Shown here: one piece after another, positions 22,636 to 32,360 of the stretch
Position numbering within the stretch: position 1 is the stretch's first letter
Layout: every line of letters starts with the position of its first letter
Source of the DNA: Chloroflexota bacterium
Lineage (GTDB): Bacteria > Chloroflexota > UBA11872
Assembly (NCBI GenBank): GCA_022824495.1
Contig: JAJDZU010000003.1
Location: forward strand, 1-64,000
Reading direction: 5' to 3'
Length of the DNA: 64,000 bases
Program-made: the position numbers and the translations under genes
The notes under the pieces: generated by a model
The model's input: only the letters and a program-made list of their open reading frames with translations
Database searches by the model: none
Told to the model about the DNA's origin: nothing

Positions 22636-23696
22636 CGAACGGGATTCCGCGCTGGCTGGTGGCCATCGAGACGTCGTGCGACGACACGTCGGTGTCGGTG
22701 CTGCGCGAGGGTCGCGAGGCGGTGGCGACGGTGAGCCAGGCGCAGGTGGCGCCGCACGCGGCGTATGGCGGGATCGTGCCAGAGGTGGCGTCGCGGATCC
22801 ATGCGGAGGCCATTGACTCGGTTTGCGAGGCGGCGCTGGAGGAGGCGGACGTCCGTACCGACGAGATTGGGGCGGTGGCGGTGACGGTGGGGCCGGGGCT
22901 GCCGGGGTCGCTGCTGGTGGGGTTGGAGTTTGCGCGGGGGCTGGCGTTTGGGCTGGGGGTTCCGCTGGTTCCGGTGAATCACCTGGAAGGACACATCGCG
23001 GCGGCGTGGCTGGACGTGGACGAAGGGCCCGAGTTGCCGGCGGTGGCGCTGATTGTTTCGGGCGGGCACACGGAACTGGTGCTGGTGAATGGTCCGGGGC
23101 GCTACCGGATGCTGGGGCGGACGCGGGACGACGCGGCGGGGGAGGCCTTTGACAAAGTGGCGCGGATGCTGGGGCTCGGGTTTCCGGGCGGCCCGGCGAT
23201 TCAGAAGGCGGCCGAGGGGGTGGAGGACACGCCTTATATGCTGCCGCGCGCCTGGTTGCGGGGAACCAACGACTTCAGTTTCAGCGGGCTGAAGACGGCG
23301 GTACGGCGGTTGCTGGACGACCGGTTGGGGCCGGATGAATCGGCGCGAATTATGGGCGGTGCGAATGAGCTTGTGCGGGCCGCGGACGGCGATGTGCTGG
23401 TGGGGCAGGTGGCGTTGGCTTTCGAGAAGTCGGTGGTGGAGGTGCTGGTGCGGAAGACCGTGGATGCCGCCGGGGCGGTGGGTGCGCGGTCGATCATCGT
23501 GACGGGCGGGGTGGCGGCGAATGCGCGGCTGCGGGCGGAGGTGCGAGGAGCGACGTCGATTCCGCTCTTCATTCCGGCGCCGGCGCGGTGCACGGATAAC
23601 GCGGCGATGATCGGGCTGGCGGGGGCGTGGGCGATTAAGCGGGGGGACGCGGACGAGGAGCGACTGGAGATTCAGCCGGGGATGCGGTTGGTCTGA
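22617..23696 (+). CDS. tsaD: tRNA N6-threonylcarbamoyladenosine transferase TsaD
   Basis: TsaD transfers the threonylcarbamoyl group to A37 of tRNA; it is the catalytic subunit. N-terminal LVAIETSCDDTSVSVL, the metal-binding His pair in VPVNHLEGHIAAAW, phosphate loop ALIVSGGHTELVLV, DDAAGEAFDKVARMLGL, NDFSFSGLKTAVRR and C-terminal IIVTGGVAANARLR plus PARCTDNAAMIG are all present, and length (359) is standard. GTG 22617 lies inside the end of rimI, indicating coupled translation. Ends the t6A operon; a MITE follows. Confidence 0.94.
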   Translation: MDDAAVTNGIPRWLVAIETSCDDTSVSVLREGREAVATVSQAQVAPHAAYGGIVPEVASRIHAEAIDSVCEAALEEADVRTDEIGAVAVTVGPGLPGSLLVGLEFARGLAFGLGVPLVPVNHLEGHIAAAWLDVDEGPELPAVALIVSGGHTELVLVNGPGRYRMLGRTRDDAAGEAFDKVARMLGLGFPGGPAIQKAAEGVEDTPYMLPRAWLRGTNDFSFSGLKTAVRRLLDDRLGPDESARIMGGANELVRAADGDVLVGQVALAFEKSVVEVLVRKTVDAAGAVGARSIIVTGGVAANARLRAEVRGATSIPLFIPAPARCTDNAAMIGLAGAWAIKRGDADEERLEIQPGMRLV

Positions 23697-23722
23697 GGCC
23701 GGGGCCATCTAGTCGGCCGCTG

Positions 23723-23843
23723 GAGACCTTTGCGTAGCCTGAGGGCGGGTGCCCGGAAGACCCTCACCCCAACCCTCTCCCACTGGGAGCGGGAGAAAGA
23801 GCGGCCGCTCATCAGCAGACGAGAGTCGTTAGGCAGAGGTCTC
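23723..23843. repeat. MITE-like element (full length)
   Basis: The 121-bp copy runs from GAGACCTTTGCGTAGCC to GGCAGAGGTCTC, with hairpin CTCTCCC-ACT-GGGAGCGGGAG. It fills the spacer between convergent tsaD and glgA and ends 2 bp before the glgA stop codon, so it could act as a bidirectional terminator-like hairpin. Confidence 0.8.
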
Positions 23844-23845
23844 CG

Positions 23846-25351
23846 CTATGAGGCCGCGGCGAGGGCGGGTGAGGGCTGGGTGCGGCGGGTGGCGAGGGCT
23901 TCGGCGTAGAGGCGTTCGTAGGCGGCGGCGGATGTGTCCCAGGAGGAGTCGCGGGCCATGCCGCGGCGGATGATCCGGGTCCAGGTGTCGGGGATGCGGT
24001 AAAGCTCGAGGGCTCGGGCGACGGCGCCGAAGAAGCCGATGGCGTCGTAGCGGCGGAAGACGAAACCGACGCCTGTGTCGGCGGATGGATCGACGTCCTC
24101 GACGGTGTCGGCCAGGCCGCCGGTGGCGCGGACGACGGGGACGCTGCCGTAGCGCATGGCGATGAGCTGGCCGAGGCCGCAGGGTTCATGGCGAGAGGGC
24201 ATAAGGAAGATGTCGCTGCCTCCGTAGATGCGGCTGGCGAGCGGGTTGTCGAAGCGGATGGCGGCGGCGACCTGATCGGGGTGGGCGAGGGCCAATTCGC
24301 AGAGGGCTTCCTCGTAGCGGGGCTCGCCGAGGCCGAGCACGACCAACTGGGCGCCGCGGTCAAGGATGTGGGGGAGGGAGGCCAGGAGCACGTCCATTCC
24401 CTTGTGCTCGGCGAGGCGGGTGACCATGCCGAGGAGGGGGATATCGGGCCGGACGGGGAGGCCGACGGCCTGCTGCAGGGCGGCCTTGTTGGGGGCGCGG
24501 CGTTCGAGCGTTTCGAGGGCGTAGTGGCTGGCGAGATGAGGATCGGTGGCGGGGTCGTAGGCCTCGATGTCGATGCCGTTGAGGATGCCGTGGAGGTCGG
24601 CTTCGCGGTCGCGCAGGAGGGGATCGAGGTCGTGACCGAAGTCTGGCGTGAGGACTTCACCGGCGTAGCGGGGGCTGACGGTGTTGATCTTGTCGGCGAA
24701 GAGGATGCCGCGGGCCATGAAGACGAAGACGTTGCTGAGGTCGTCACGGGTGGGGTGGGGGATGAGGCCGTCGGGGGCGAGGCCGGAAGTCTCGAGGACG
24801 GACGAGTCGAAGTGGCCCTGGTATTCGAGGTTGTGGATGGTGAAGACGCTGGCGGTGTCGGCGAATTCGGGGGCGTGGCGGTCGGTCGTGCGCAGCCAGT
24901 TGGGGATGAGGCCGGTGTGCCAGTCGTGGCAGTGGATGATGTCGGGGTGCCAGTCGAGCACGCGGGCGGTTTCGAGGGCGGCGCGGGCGAAGAAGGTGAA
25001 GCGGTGGCCGTCGTCGGGGTAGCCGTAGATGCCGGGTCGTGCGCTGACGTAATGCTCGTTGTCAATGAGCAGGACTTCGAAGCCATTGACCTCCACGGCA
25101 TCCAAGCGCACGGGTTCCCGGCGTCCGTTGAAGGGCAGGTCGAAGCGGGCGATGCCGGGGCGTCGGGAGACACCGGTGAGGTCAACGGAGCCGTAGCGGG
25201 GGATGGCGACCCGGACGTCGAGGCCGCGGCGGGCGAGGGCCTTCGGCAGAGAGGCCAGCACGTCGGCCAGGCCGCCGGTCTTGGCGAAGGGGTCGAACTC
25301 GGCCGAGACCATGAGAACGCGGAGCGGGGGGCGTGGGTCAGTGCTGGACAT
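23846..25351 (-). CDS. glgA: Glycogen (starch) synthase, ADP-glucose type
   Basis: This GT5-family enzyme elongates alpha-1,4-glucan from ADP-glucose. N-terminal MVSAEFDPFAKTGGLADV carries the K-T-G-G-L ADP-glucose site. IIHCHDWHTGLIP, VFTIHNLEYQG, GILFADKINTVSPRYAGEV and LLGMVTRLAEHKGMDVLLA follow. The GT5 signature IFLMPSRHEPCGLGQLIAMRYG (from residue 388) and RATGGLADTVED are also present. 501 residues, normal. ATG 25351, 10 bp after purH, so it is probably transcribed with the purine genes; no other glycogen gene (glgB, glgC, glgP) is near. Confidence 0.93.
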   Translation of the reverse strand: MSSTDPRPPLRVLMVSAEFDPFAKTGGLADVLASLPKALARRGLDVRVAIPRYGSVDLTGVSRRPGIARFDLPFNGRREPVRLDAVEVNGFEVLLIDNEHYVSARPGIYGYPDDGHRFTFFARAALETARVLDWHPDIIHCHDWHTGLIPNWLRTTDRHAPEFADTASVFTIHNLEYQGHFDSSVLETSGLAPDGLIPHPTRDDLSNVFVFMARGILFADKINTVSPRYAGEVLTPDFGHDLDPLLRDREADLHGILNGIDIEAYDPATDPHLASHYALETLERRAPNKAALQQAVGLPVRPDIPLLGMVTRLAEHKGMDVLLASLPHILDRGAQLVVLGLGEPRYEEALCELALAHPDQVAAAIRFDNPLASRIYGGSDIFLMPSRHEPCGLGQLIAMRYGSVPVVRATGGLADTVEDVDPSADTGVGFVFRRYDAIGFFGAVARALELYRIPDTWTRIIRRGMARDSSWDTSAAAYERLYAEALATRRTQPSPALAAAS

Positions 25352-25361
25352 TGGGGCCGGG

Positions 25362-26915
25362 TTAGTGCCGGAAGTGGCGTTCGTCGACGAGGACGAGGAT
25401 GCCGCCGCGGGCGTCGACGGCGTCGATGACTTCCTGGTCGCGGAGCGATCCGGCGACGGAGACGATGGCGCGCACGCCGGCGTCGAGGGCGGCTTCGGGG
25501 CCGTCGGCGAAGGGGAAGAAGGCGTCGGAGGCCAGGTAGGAACCGCTGGCGGCGTCGCCAGCTTGTTCGGCGGCGTGGCGCACGGCGTTGACGCGGTTGA
25601 CCTGGCCGCTGCCGAGGCCGATTAGGCGTCCGTCCCTGACCAGGACGATTGCGTTGGACTTGACATGGCGGATGACCTTGAGGCCGAAGCGGAGCTGGTC
25701 GAGGTCGTCGGCCGTTGGCTGGGCCTTGCTGACCACGCGCATTTCAAGGTCGGGGCGGGGCGCGCGGTCGGGGGCCTGGACGAGGTAGCCGCGGTCGATG
25801 CCCCAGACGTGGGCGGCTTCGAAGTGGAGGGGTGGGCGGGTCGCGGAGGCGGGCCAACGCATGATGCGGAGGTCCTTGCGGCGGCGGAGGCGGCGGAGGG
25901 CGGCCGGTTCGTAGTCGGGAGCGACGATGACGTGGTAGAGGTGGCCGCGCATGGCGGCGACGGTTTCGGCGGTGACGGTTCGATTGAAACCGAGGATGCC
26001 GCCGAAGGCGGATATGGGATCGGTTTCGCGGGCGCGACGATAGGCCTCAACCTGGGACTTGGGGTGGGTTGCCAGGCAGCAAGGCATGGTGTGCTTGATG
26101 ATGGAGACCGCGATGTCGTCGAAGTCGTTGGCGGAGGCCCAGGCGGCTTGCAGGTCGAGGATGTTGATGTAGGAGAGCTCGAGGCCGTGGAGTTGCTCGA
26201 CGCCGGCGAGTTCGCTGTCGCCGAGTTCGGCGGCGCCGGCGGCGTAGAAGGCGCCGGGCTGGTGGGGGTTTTCGCCGTAGCGGAGGCTCTGGAGACGGCG
26301 CAAGGGAATGGTGAGCAGTTCGGGAAAGGTCTCACCCAGGTCATGATGCAGGTAGGCGGCGATGTGGGCGTCGTAGAAGGCGGTGAGGGCGAACGCCTTG
26401 GCGGCGAGCTCGCGGCGGAGTGCATCCGCACTCTCCGGCTGATCCAGCGCTTCGAGAACCCTTGAGTAGTCGGCGGGGTCGACGAGGATCCAGACGTCGT
26501 CGGGGTTCTTGGCGGCGGCGCGGATTAGGGTGACGCCGCCGATGTCGATGTTCTCGAGGAGTTGGTTGCGGTCGTCGGTGGCGGCGAGGGTGGCGGCGAA
26601 GGGATAGAGGTTGACGGCGACGAGATCGATGGCGCCGATGCCGAGGTCGGCTAGCTCGGAGACGTGTTGGTCGGAAGAGCGGCGGGCGAGGATGCCGCCG
26701 TGGATGGCGGGGTGGAGGGTCTTGACGCGGCCGTCGAGCATTTCGGGGGCGCCGGTTACGTCTTCGACCTCAAGGACGGAATGCCCGTCGGCGGCGATGG
26801 CGGCGGCGGTACCGCCGGAGGCGACAAACTCCCAGCCGCGGGCGGCGAGGCCGGCGGCGAAGTCTTCAAGGCCGGTCTTGTCGTAGACGCTGATCAGGGC
26901 GCGGGGTGCGGCCAT
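25362..26915 (-). CDS. purH: Bifunctional AICAR formyltransferase / IMP cyclohydrolase
   Basis: PurH performs the last two steps to IMP. The N-terminal MGS-like cyclohydrolase domain starts ALISVYDKTGLEDFAAGLA, with GTAAAIAADGHSVLEVEDVTG and the signature GRVKTLHPAIHGGILARR. The C-terminal formyltransferase has LRYGENPHQPGAFY, SYINILDLQAAW, IIKHTMPCCLAT (usual K-H-x-N-P-C-G), SAFGGILGFNR and SDAFFPFADGPEAALDAGVR. The Asn of K-H-x-N-P is replaced by Met (K-H-T-M-P), worth noting. 517 residues. Overlaps purN by 22 bp. Confidence 0.93.
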   Translation of the reverse strand: MAAPRALISVYDKTGLEDFAAGLAARGWEFVASGGTAAAIAADGHSVLEVEDVTGAPEMLDGRVKTLHPAIHGGILARRSSDQHVSELADLGIGAIDLVAVNLYPFAATLAATDDRNQLLENIDIGGVTLIRAAAKNPDDVWILVDPADYSRVLEALDQPESADALRRELAAKAFALTAFYDAHIAAYLHHDLGETFPELLTIPLRRLQSLRYGENPHQPGAFYAAGAAELGDSELAGVEQLHGLELSYINILDLQAAWASANDFDDIAVSIIKHTMPCCLATHPKSQVEAYRRARETDPISAFGGILGFNRTVTAETVAAMRGHLYHVIVAPDYEPAALRRLRRRKDLRIMRWPASATRPPLHFEAAHVWGIDRGYLVQAPDRAPRPDLEMRVVSKAQPTADDLDQLRFGLKVIRHVKSNAIVLVRDGRLIGLGSGQVNRVNAVRHAAEQAGDAASGSYLASDAFFPFADGPEAALDAGVRAIVSVAGSLRDQEVIDAVDARGGILVLVDERHFRH

Positions 26916-27541
26916 AGGGCCTGACTCTCCTCCGATTGGATGTGGACGTGTCCGTCTTCGATGCGCACGCGGTCCTCGGCGAACCAGCGCAGGGCCAAAG
27001 GATAAACGCGATGCTCCTGCACGAGAATCCGATCCGAGAGCGAGTCGACGGTGTCGCCGGGAAGCACGGGGACGGCGGCCTGGGCGACGATCGGGCCGGA
27101 GTCCAGATCGTCGGTTACGACGTGGACGGTGCAGCCGCTGATGGTGACGCCGGCGCGAAGGGCTTCGGTCTGCGGTACGGGCGCCATGCCGCCGGCGAAG
27201 GCGGGGAGCAGGGACGGGTGGATGTTGAGGATGCGGTTGGGGTAGGCAGCGATGATGAAGGGGCGGAGGATGGCGTCGAAGCCCGCCAGGGCGACGAAGT
27301 CGGCGCCGGAGGTCTGCAATAGCTCGAGCATGCGGCGCTGTTGGGCGTTGCGGGAGAGGAAGGCGCGGCGCGGCACGGGGTAGCCGGGGACGTTGTGGGA
27401 TCTTGCTACGTCCAGCGCGCCGACGTTTTCGCGATTGGTGATCAGGGCGACGGCGCGGGCGTCGAGTTTGTCAGTGGCGATGGCGTCGAGGATGGCGGCC
27501 GCGTTGGAGCCGCGGCCGGAGGCCATGATGGCGAGATTCAT
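26894..27541 (-). CDS. purN: Phosphoribosylglycinamide formyltransferase
   Basis: PurN formylates GAR using 10-formyl-THF. The start LAIMASGRGSNAAAILDAI contains the phosphate loop G-R-G-S-N. ALITNRENVGALDVA, VALAGFDAILRPFIIAAYPNR, the active-site ILNIHPSLLPAF (Asn and His) and the Asp segment CTVHVVTDDLDSGPIVAQ are present. 215 residues, normal for the monofunctional enzyme. ATG 27541 overlaps the purM stop by 4 bp (ATGA); its own stop lies within purH. Confidence 0.93.
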   Translation of the reverse strand: MNLAIMASGRGSNAAAILDAIATDKLDARAVALITNRENVGALDVARSHNVPGYPVPRRAFLSRNAQQRRMLELLQTSGADFVALAGFDAILRPFIIAAYPNRILNIHPSLLPAFAGGMAPVPQTEALRAGVTISGCTVHVVTDDLDSGPIVAQAAVPVLPGDTVDSLSDRILVQEHRVYPLALRWFAEDRVRIEDGHVHIQSEESQALWPHPAP

Positions 27542-28560
27542 GGCGTGGGCGTGAGCTCCACGGGGGACTGGCGGTGGGCGGCGATGGCGCCGACGCGCAG
27601 GGCGTGTGGCAGTTCCGCCAGCAACTGGTCTGCCGCTTCGGGCGAGGCCACGAGGATTGCGCCGACGCCCATGTTGAAGACGCGGAACATCTCGGCAGGG
27701 GAGACGTCGAGGCCGTCGGCGATGGCTTCGAAGATCGGCGGTTGGGACCAGGTGCCTGTGTCGATCAGGGCGGTGACGGAGTCGGGGAGGACGCGTTCGA
27801 GGTTTTCGGCGATTCCGCCGCCGGTGATGTGGGCGGCGACGCGCGTGCCGGGAACGGCGAAGGCGGCGGCGAATTCGGGGAGATAGGAGAGGTGGGGCGC
27901 GAGGAGGGCGTCCTCGAGGGTCTGGTCGCCGATGGGGGTTTCGCGGTGGTAGATGGTGAGCAGTTCGCGGGCGAGGCTGTAGCCGTTGGTGTGGGGGCCG
28001 CTGGAGGGGAGGCCGATGCAGACGTCGCCGACGGAAACAGAGTTCTTGTCAGGGAGTTGTGCGGCGGAGGCGATGCCGATGACCGCGCCGACAGCGTCGT
28101 AGCGGCCGGGAGCGTAGGTGTCGGGCATGAGGGCGGTTTCGCCGCCGACGATGGAGACGCCGGCCTCGCGGCAGGCCGAAGCCATGCCCTGGACGAGCGA
28201 CGTCAGGACCGACGGGTCCAGGCGGTCGGCGGCGACGTAGTCGAGGAAGGCGATGGGGCGGGCGTTCTGGACGGCCACGTCGTTGAGGCAATGGTTGACG
28301 AGATCGCGCCCGGCGTCGGCCGGGCGGCCCATTTCGATGGCCAGGTGGAGCTTGGTGCCGACGCCGTCGATGCTGGCGACGATGGCGGGATCGGGAATGT
28401 CCGCCGGGATCCGGATCACGCCGCCGAAGCTGCCGAAGGCGTCAAGCGTGAGAGGGGTTGCAGTGGAGGCGACGGCTGAACTCAGGCCGGCCTTGGCGCG
28501 CTGAGCCAGATCCAGGTCAACGCCGGCTTCCGCGTAGCTGGAGGTTGGGCTGTCTTGCAC
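27538..28560 (-). CDS. purM: Phosphoribosylformylglycinamidine cyclo-ligase (AIR synthetase)
   Basis: PurM closes the imidazole ring to make AIR, with ATP. It reads SSYAEAGVDLDLAQRAK, DAFGSFGGVIRIP, IVASIDGVGTKLHLAIEMGR, HCLNDVAVQNARPIAFLDYV, VSIVGGETALMPDTYAPGRY (the usual G-G-E-T-A-E-M-P), GLPSSGPHTNGYSLAR and HITGGGIAENLERVLP. 340 residues. GTG 28560 begins the conserved part and lies 13 bp after purF; the longer frame upstream is the antiparallel reading of purF. Confidence 0.93.
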   Translation of the reverse strand: MQDSPTSSYAEAGVDLDLAQRAKAGLSSAVASTATPLTLDAFGSFGGVIRIPADIPDPAIVASIDGVGTKLHLAIEMGRPADAGRDLVNHCLNDVAVQNARPIAFLDYVAADRLDPSVLTSLVQGMASACREAGVSIVGGETALMPDTYAPGRYDAVGAVIGIASAAQLPDKNSVSVGDVCIGLPSSGPHTNGYSLARELLTIYHRETPIGDQTLEDALLAPHLSYLPEFAAAFAVPGTRVAAHITGGGIAENLERVLPDSVTALIDTGTWSQPPIFEAIADGLDVSPAEMFRVFNMGVGAILVASPEAADQLLAELPHALRVGAIAAHRQSPVELTPTP

Positions 28561-28573
28561 GCGGGCGGCCGGG

Positions 28574-30133
28574 TCAGCCCTTGGAGCGTGTGCGGGATTC
28601 CACGCGGTCGATGGTGGCCTCGCGCGGGAACACCATGGCGGTGGCGATGTTCTCGGGACGCTCGAGCAGGAACTTGTCAAAGGTCAGCTGCACGTCCAGC
28701 GGGTAGGTGTGGGTGAAACAGCCCAGGCAGAGGCGATCGCTGGAGCGGCCGATGGCCTGCACCAGGTTTTCCGTGGACTGGTATCCGAGGCTGTCGGCGC
28801 CGATGTCCGCGCAGATCTGGTCCACGTCCAGCTTATGGGCGACGAGGTCATCAGGGTCGGGGATGTCGATGCCGAGGAAGCAGGGCCAGCGGATTGGCGG
28901 TGCGGTAATGCGGACGTGCACCTCGGAGGCGCCGCCTTCTTCACGAAGGAGCCGGACCAGCGAGGCCTGGGTGGTGCCGCGCACGATGGTGTCGTCCACC
29001 ATGACCACTCGCTTGCCTGCAGTGATGTCGGGGAGCGCGCTGTACTTAAGGCGGACCCCAAGCTTGCGGAGGCGCGGGGTGGGCTCGATGAAGGTGCGGC
29101 CGATGTAGCGGTTGCGGACGAACCCGTCGCCATAGGGCAGGCCGGACTCCTCAGCGTAGCCGGTGGCGGCAGCCGTGGCGGAGTCGGGGACGCCGATGAC
29201 GATGTCGGCGTCGACGGGGTGCTGGCGGGCGAGCAGCCGGCCCATTGAGCGCCGAGCAGAGTGAACGCTTGCGCCGTCCAACATCGAGTCGGGACGCGAG
29301 AAGTAGATGTACTCGAAAGCGCAAACGGCATGGCGCTGGGGCATTTCGAGCTTGAACGACTGCATGCCGTCGTCGTCGATAGCGACGATCTCGCCCGGTT
29401 CGACGTCGCGTTCGAAGGTGGCGCCGATGGTGTCGAGTGCGCAGGTCTCGGAGGCGATGACGCGGGTTCCGTTGGCTCTACCGATCGACAGCGGACGGTT
29501 GCCCATACCGTCGCGGACGGCGATCAACTGGGTGGGCGTGGCGATGATGAGGCAGAACGAGCCCTGAAGACGCGGTGCGATCCGGCGCACGCGATCGACC
29601 ATGGTTGCGCCGGGGGCGGTGGCTATGAGGTCGGCAATGACGGCGGAGTCGGTGGTGGACGAGTCAGGGAAGGCGTCCAGGGCGGCGTTGTTGCGAAGGT
29701 CAAGCGCGTTGACGATGTTGCCGTTGTGGCCGAGCGCCATCGGCCCGATGTCGGTGTTGCGCAGGATGGGCTGGATGTTGGAAGCGTTGCTGGAGCCGGC
29801 CGTCGAGTAGCGGCAGTGGCCAATGGCCAGGTGTCCCTTGAGGCGGGCCAGGCGGTGGTCGGAAAAGACTCGGGAGACCAGGCCCATGCGGCGTTCGGCG
29901 TGGAGGCGCTGGCCGTCGCCGACGGCAATGCCGGCGCTCTCCTGCCCGCGATGCTGCACGGCAAAGAGAGCGAAGTAGGTTTGGACGGCGGCGTCGTCGG
30001 TAGCACCGTGGACGCCGATAACCCCGCAGGCCTCACGCAGATTCGGAGACCCGTCGGGGGCGGCCGGTTCGTAGGACGGACCCAGGCTCAGCGCCAGCGC
30101 AGAATCTTCCGCAGCTTGCTCCCCGTGCCGCAT
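28574..30133 (-). CDS. purF: Amidophosphoribosyltransferase
   Basis: PurF makes phosphoribosylamine from PRPP and glutamine, the first committed step. The glutaminase nucleophile Cys is in LREACGVIGVHG after a short propeptide of about 35 residues. HRGQESAGIAV, GHCRYSTAGSSNASNIQP and LGHNGNIVNA complete that domain. The PRTase domain carries VMVDDTIVRGTT. Four Cys (VCAFEYIYF, WPCFLGID, LCLGC) match the [4Fe-4S] ligands of Bacillus-type PurF. 519 residues. ATG 30133, one base after the purL stop. Confidence 0.94.
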   Translation of the reverse strand: MRHGEQAAEDSALALSLGPSYEPAAPDGSPNLREACGVIGVHGATDDAAVQTYFALFAVQHRGQESAGIAVGDGQRLHAERRMGLVSRVFSDHRLARLKGHLAIGHCRYSTAGSSNASNIQPILRNTDIGPMALGHNGNIVNALDLRNNAALDAFPDSSTTDSAVIADLIATAPGATMVDRVRRIAPRLQGSFCLIIATPTQLIAVRDGMGNRPLSIGRANGTRVIASETCALDTIGATFERDVEPGEIVAIDDDGMQSFKLEMPQRHAVCAFEYIYFSRPDSMLDGASVHSARRSMGRLLARQHPVDADIVIGVPDSATAAATGYAEESGLPYGDGFVRNRYIGRTFIEPTPRLRKLGVRLKYSALPDITAGKRVVMVDDTIVRGTTQASLVRLLREEGGASEVHVRITAPPIRWPCFLGIDIPDPDDLVAHKLDVDQICADIGADSLGYQSTENLVQAIGRSSDRLCLGCFTHTYPLDVQLTFDKFLLERPENIATAMVFPREATIDRVESRTRSKG

Positions 30134-30134
30134 G

Positions 30135-32360
30135 TTAGCCGGGCGGGGCGTGTCCGGCTAGCGCCAGCTCGAGTCCCTGGGACCAGACCGGCTCGGCCTG
30201 GGCAAGCGGGACGTCGATGGGGCCGATGCAGAGGCGGTCGCCGCCGACTTTTCCAACCGGCCTAATTGGCACCGAGAGGGTAGCGGCGGCGGCGGCGACG
30301 GCGGCGGCGGCCAGGGGCGGATAGCTGACGACGATGCGGGACTGAGACTCGCCGAAGAGGGTCTCGTCGAGTCGTCCGAGGATCGGCAGGTCGGGAGCCC
30401 GGACGCCGAGGCCGCCGGCGAACGCGGACTCGGCCAGGGCAGTGGCGAGGCCGCCGTCGGAGCAGTCGTGGGCGGAGGAGAGGAGGCGGGCGACGATGAG
30501 TTCGCGGACGAGGCGCTGGACGGCGACCTCGTCGACCAGGTTTATTTCGGGGCAGCCGGAGACCCGGCCGTGGGCTACCGACAGGTACTCGCTGCCATCG
30601 AGCCGGGGGCGGCCGGCGCCGAGGACCGCGATTTCATCGCCTTCGGCGGTGAAGCCGGCGCCGCAGCGGCGGTCGAGCTCGTCCAGGACGCCGAGCATGC
30701 CGACGACCGGGGTTGGCCAGATGGCCTCGCCACCGGACTCGTTGTAAAGGCTGACGTTGCCGCTGATGACGGGAGTCTCAAGCGCGCGGGCGGCGGCGGC
30801 CATGCCGTCGATGGCCCGGGACAGCTGGTAGTAGGCGGCGGGCTGCTCGGGGGAGCCGAAGTTGAGGCAGTTGGTGAAGGCGAGAGGACGCGCGCCGGTG
30901 CAGGAAACGTTGCGAGCAGACTCGGCGATAGCAGCGGCACCGCCGACGAAGGGGTCGAGGTAGGTGGTGCGGCCGTTGCCGTCGGTGGCGATGGCGACGC
31001 CCAGGGGGGTGTCCTTGATACGCAGGACGGCGGCGTCGCCGCCGGGAGCGATGACGGTGTTGGCCCCGACCATGTGGTCGTACTGGCGGTAGATGGGCCG
31101 GCGGCTGGAGATGTTGGGGGAGGCGAGGAGTTGCAGGAAAGCGTCGGTCGGGTCTTCGGGTTCGGGGAGGGCGTCCAGGTGAATCGGGCCGACCTCATCC
31201 AGGTAGGCGGGGCGCTCGACTGGGTAGGTGTAGGTGGGAGCGTCGGTGAGCATTCCGATCGGCAGGGTGGCGGCGGGCTGGCCGTTGTCGATGACTTCCA
31301 GGAGGCCGGACTCGGTGACTTCGCCGATGACGTCGCTGTGCAGCCCCCACTTTGTGAAGACCTCTTGAACTTCGGCGGCGCGGCCGCGGGCGGCGACGAC
31401 GAGCATGCGCTCCTGGCTCTCACTTAACATAACTTCGTAGGGCGTCATGCCCGAGGCGCGCCGGGCGACGTGCTCCAAGTGCAGGGCGACACCGGTACCG
31501 CCGCGACCAGCGGACTCGACGGACGAGCTGGTAAGGCCGGTGGCGCCGAGGTCCTGCAGACCGAGCACAGCGTCCGTGGTCTGCAGGACTTCGAGGCAGG
31601 CTTCCAGCAGCAGCTTTTCCATGAAAGGGTTGCCGACCTGGACGACGCCGCGGTGGGAGGCTTCGGGATCGTCGACCGAGGCGAAGGTGGCACCGTGGAT
31701 GCCGTCGCGGCCGGTGTCGGCGCCGACCAGGATGAGCTCGTTGCCGACTCCGCTGGCGGCGGCGCTGGTGAGCTGCGAGTGCTCAATCAGGCCGACGCAC
31801 ATGGCGTTGACGAGCGGGTTGCCGCGATAGGCGCCGGACACGTAGACCTCGCCGCCAACGGTGGGGACGCCCATGCAGTTCCCGTACCAGGCGATGCCGC
31901 CGACGATGCCGTTGGCCAGATAGCGCCCGCGGCGGTCATCGAGCGGACCGAAGCGGAGGCTGTCGAGAAGTGCGATGGGGCGGGCGCCCATGGTGAAGAT
32001 GTCGCGGAGGATGCCGCCGACGCCGGTGGCGGCGCCCTGGAAGGGTTCGACGGCGCTGGGGTGATTGTGGCTCTCGACCTTCATGACGATGGCGAGGCCG
32101 TGCCCAATGTCGACGGCGCCGGCGTTTTCCTCGCCAGGGCCGATGAGGACCTGGGGACCTTCGCTGGGCAGGCGCGAGAGGAGCGGGCGGGAGTGCTTGT
32201 ACCCGCAGTGCTCGCTCCACATCCCGCCGATAATTCCAAGTTCGACGGGGTTGGGCGGGCGGTCCAGCAGATCGGCGGCGAAGTGATATTCGTCGCGGGT
32301 GAGAGCGACTTCGCGCAGGGTTTCGTCGCTGGGCGGTTGGTGGGCGGAGGTGGCGGTCAT
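30135..32360 (-). CDS. purL: Phosphoribosylformylglycinamidine synthase subunit PurL
   Basis: This is the small-type FGAM synthetase (741 residues), which works with PurQ and PurS. It shows [77 protein letters not shown] (quoted in parts), [43 protein letters not shown], the second-half [16 protein letters not shown] and [15 protein letters not shown]. The ATP and substrate motifs are thus intact. It overlaps purQ by ATGA and is one base from purF. Confidence 0.94.
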   Translation of the reverse strand: MTATSAHQPPSDETLREVALTRDEYHFAADLLDRPPNPVELGIIGGMWSEHCGYKHSRPLLSRLPSEGPQVLIGPGEENAGAVDIGHGLAIVMKVESHNHPSAVEPFQGAATGVGGILRDIFTMGARPIALLDSLRFGPLDDRRGRYLANGIVGGIAWYGNCMGVPTVGGEVYVSGAYRGNPLVNAMCVGLIEHSQLTSAAASGVGNELILVGADTGRDGIHGATFASVDDPEASHRGVVQVGNPFMEKLLLEACLEVLQTTDAVLGLQDLGATGLTSSSVESAGRGGTGVALHLEHVARRASGMTPYEVMLSESQERMLVVAARGRAAEVQEVFTKWGLHSDVIGEVTESGLLEVIDNGQPAATLPIGMLTDAPTYTYPVERPAYLDEVGPIHLDALPEPEDPTDAFLQLLASPNISSRRPIYRQYDHMVGANTVIAPGGDAAVLRIKDTPLGVAIATDGNGRTTYLDPFVGGAAAIAESARNVSCTGARPLAFTNCLNFGSPEQPAAYYQLSRAIDGMAAAARALETPVISGNVSLYNESGGEAIWPTPVVGMLGVLDELDRRCGAGFTAEGDEIAVLGAGRPRLDGSEYLSVAHGRVSGCPEINLVDEVAVQRLVRELIVARLLSSAHDCSDGGLATALAESAFAGGLGVRAPDLPILGRLDETLFGESQSRIVVSYPPLAAAAVAAAAATLSVPIRPVGKVGGDRLCIGPIDVPLAQAEPVWSQGLELALAGHAPPG

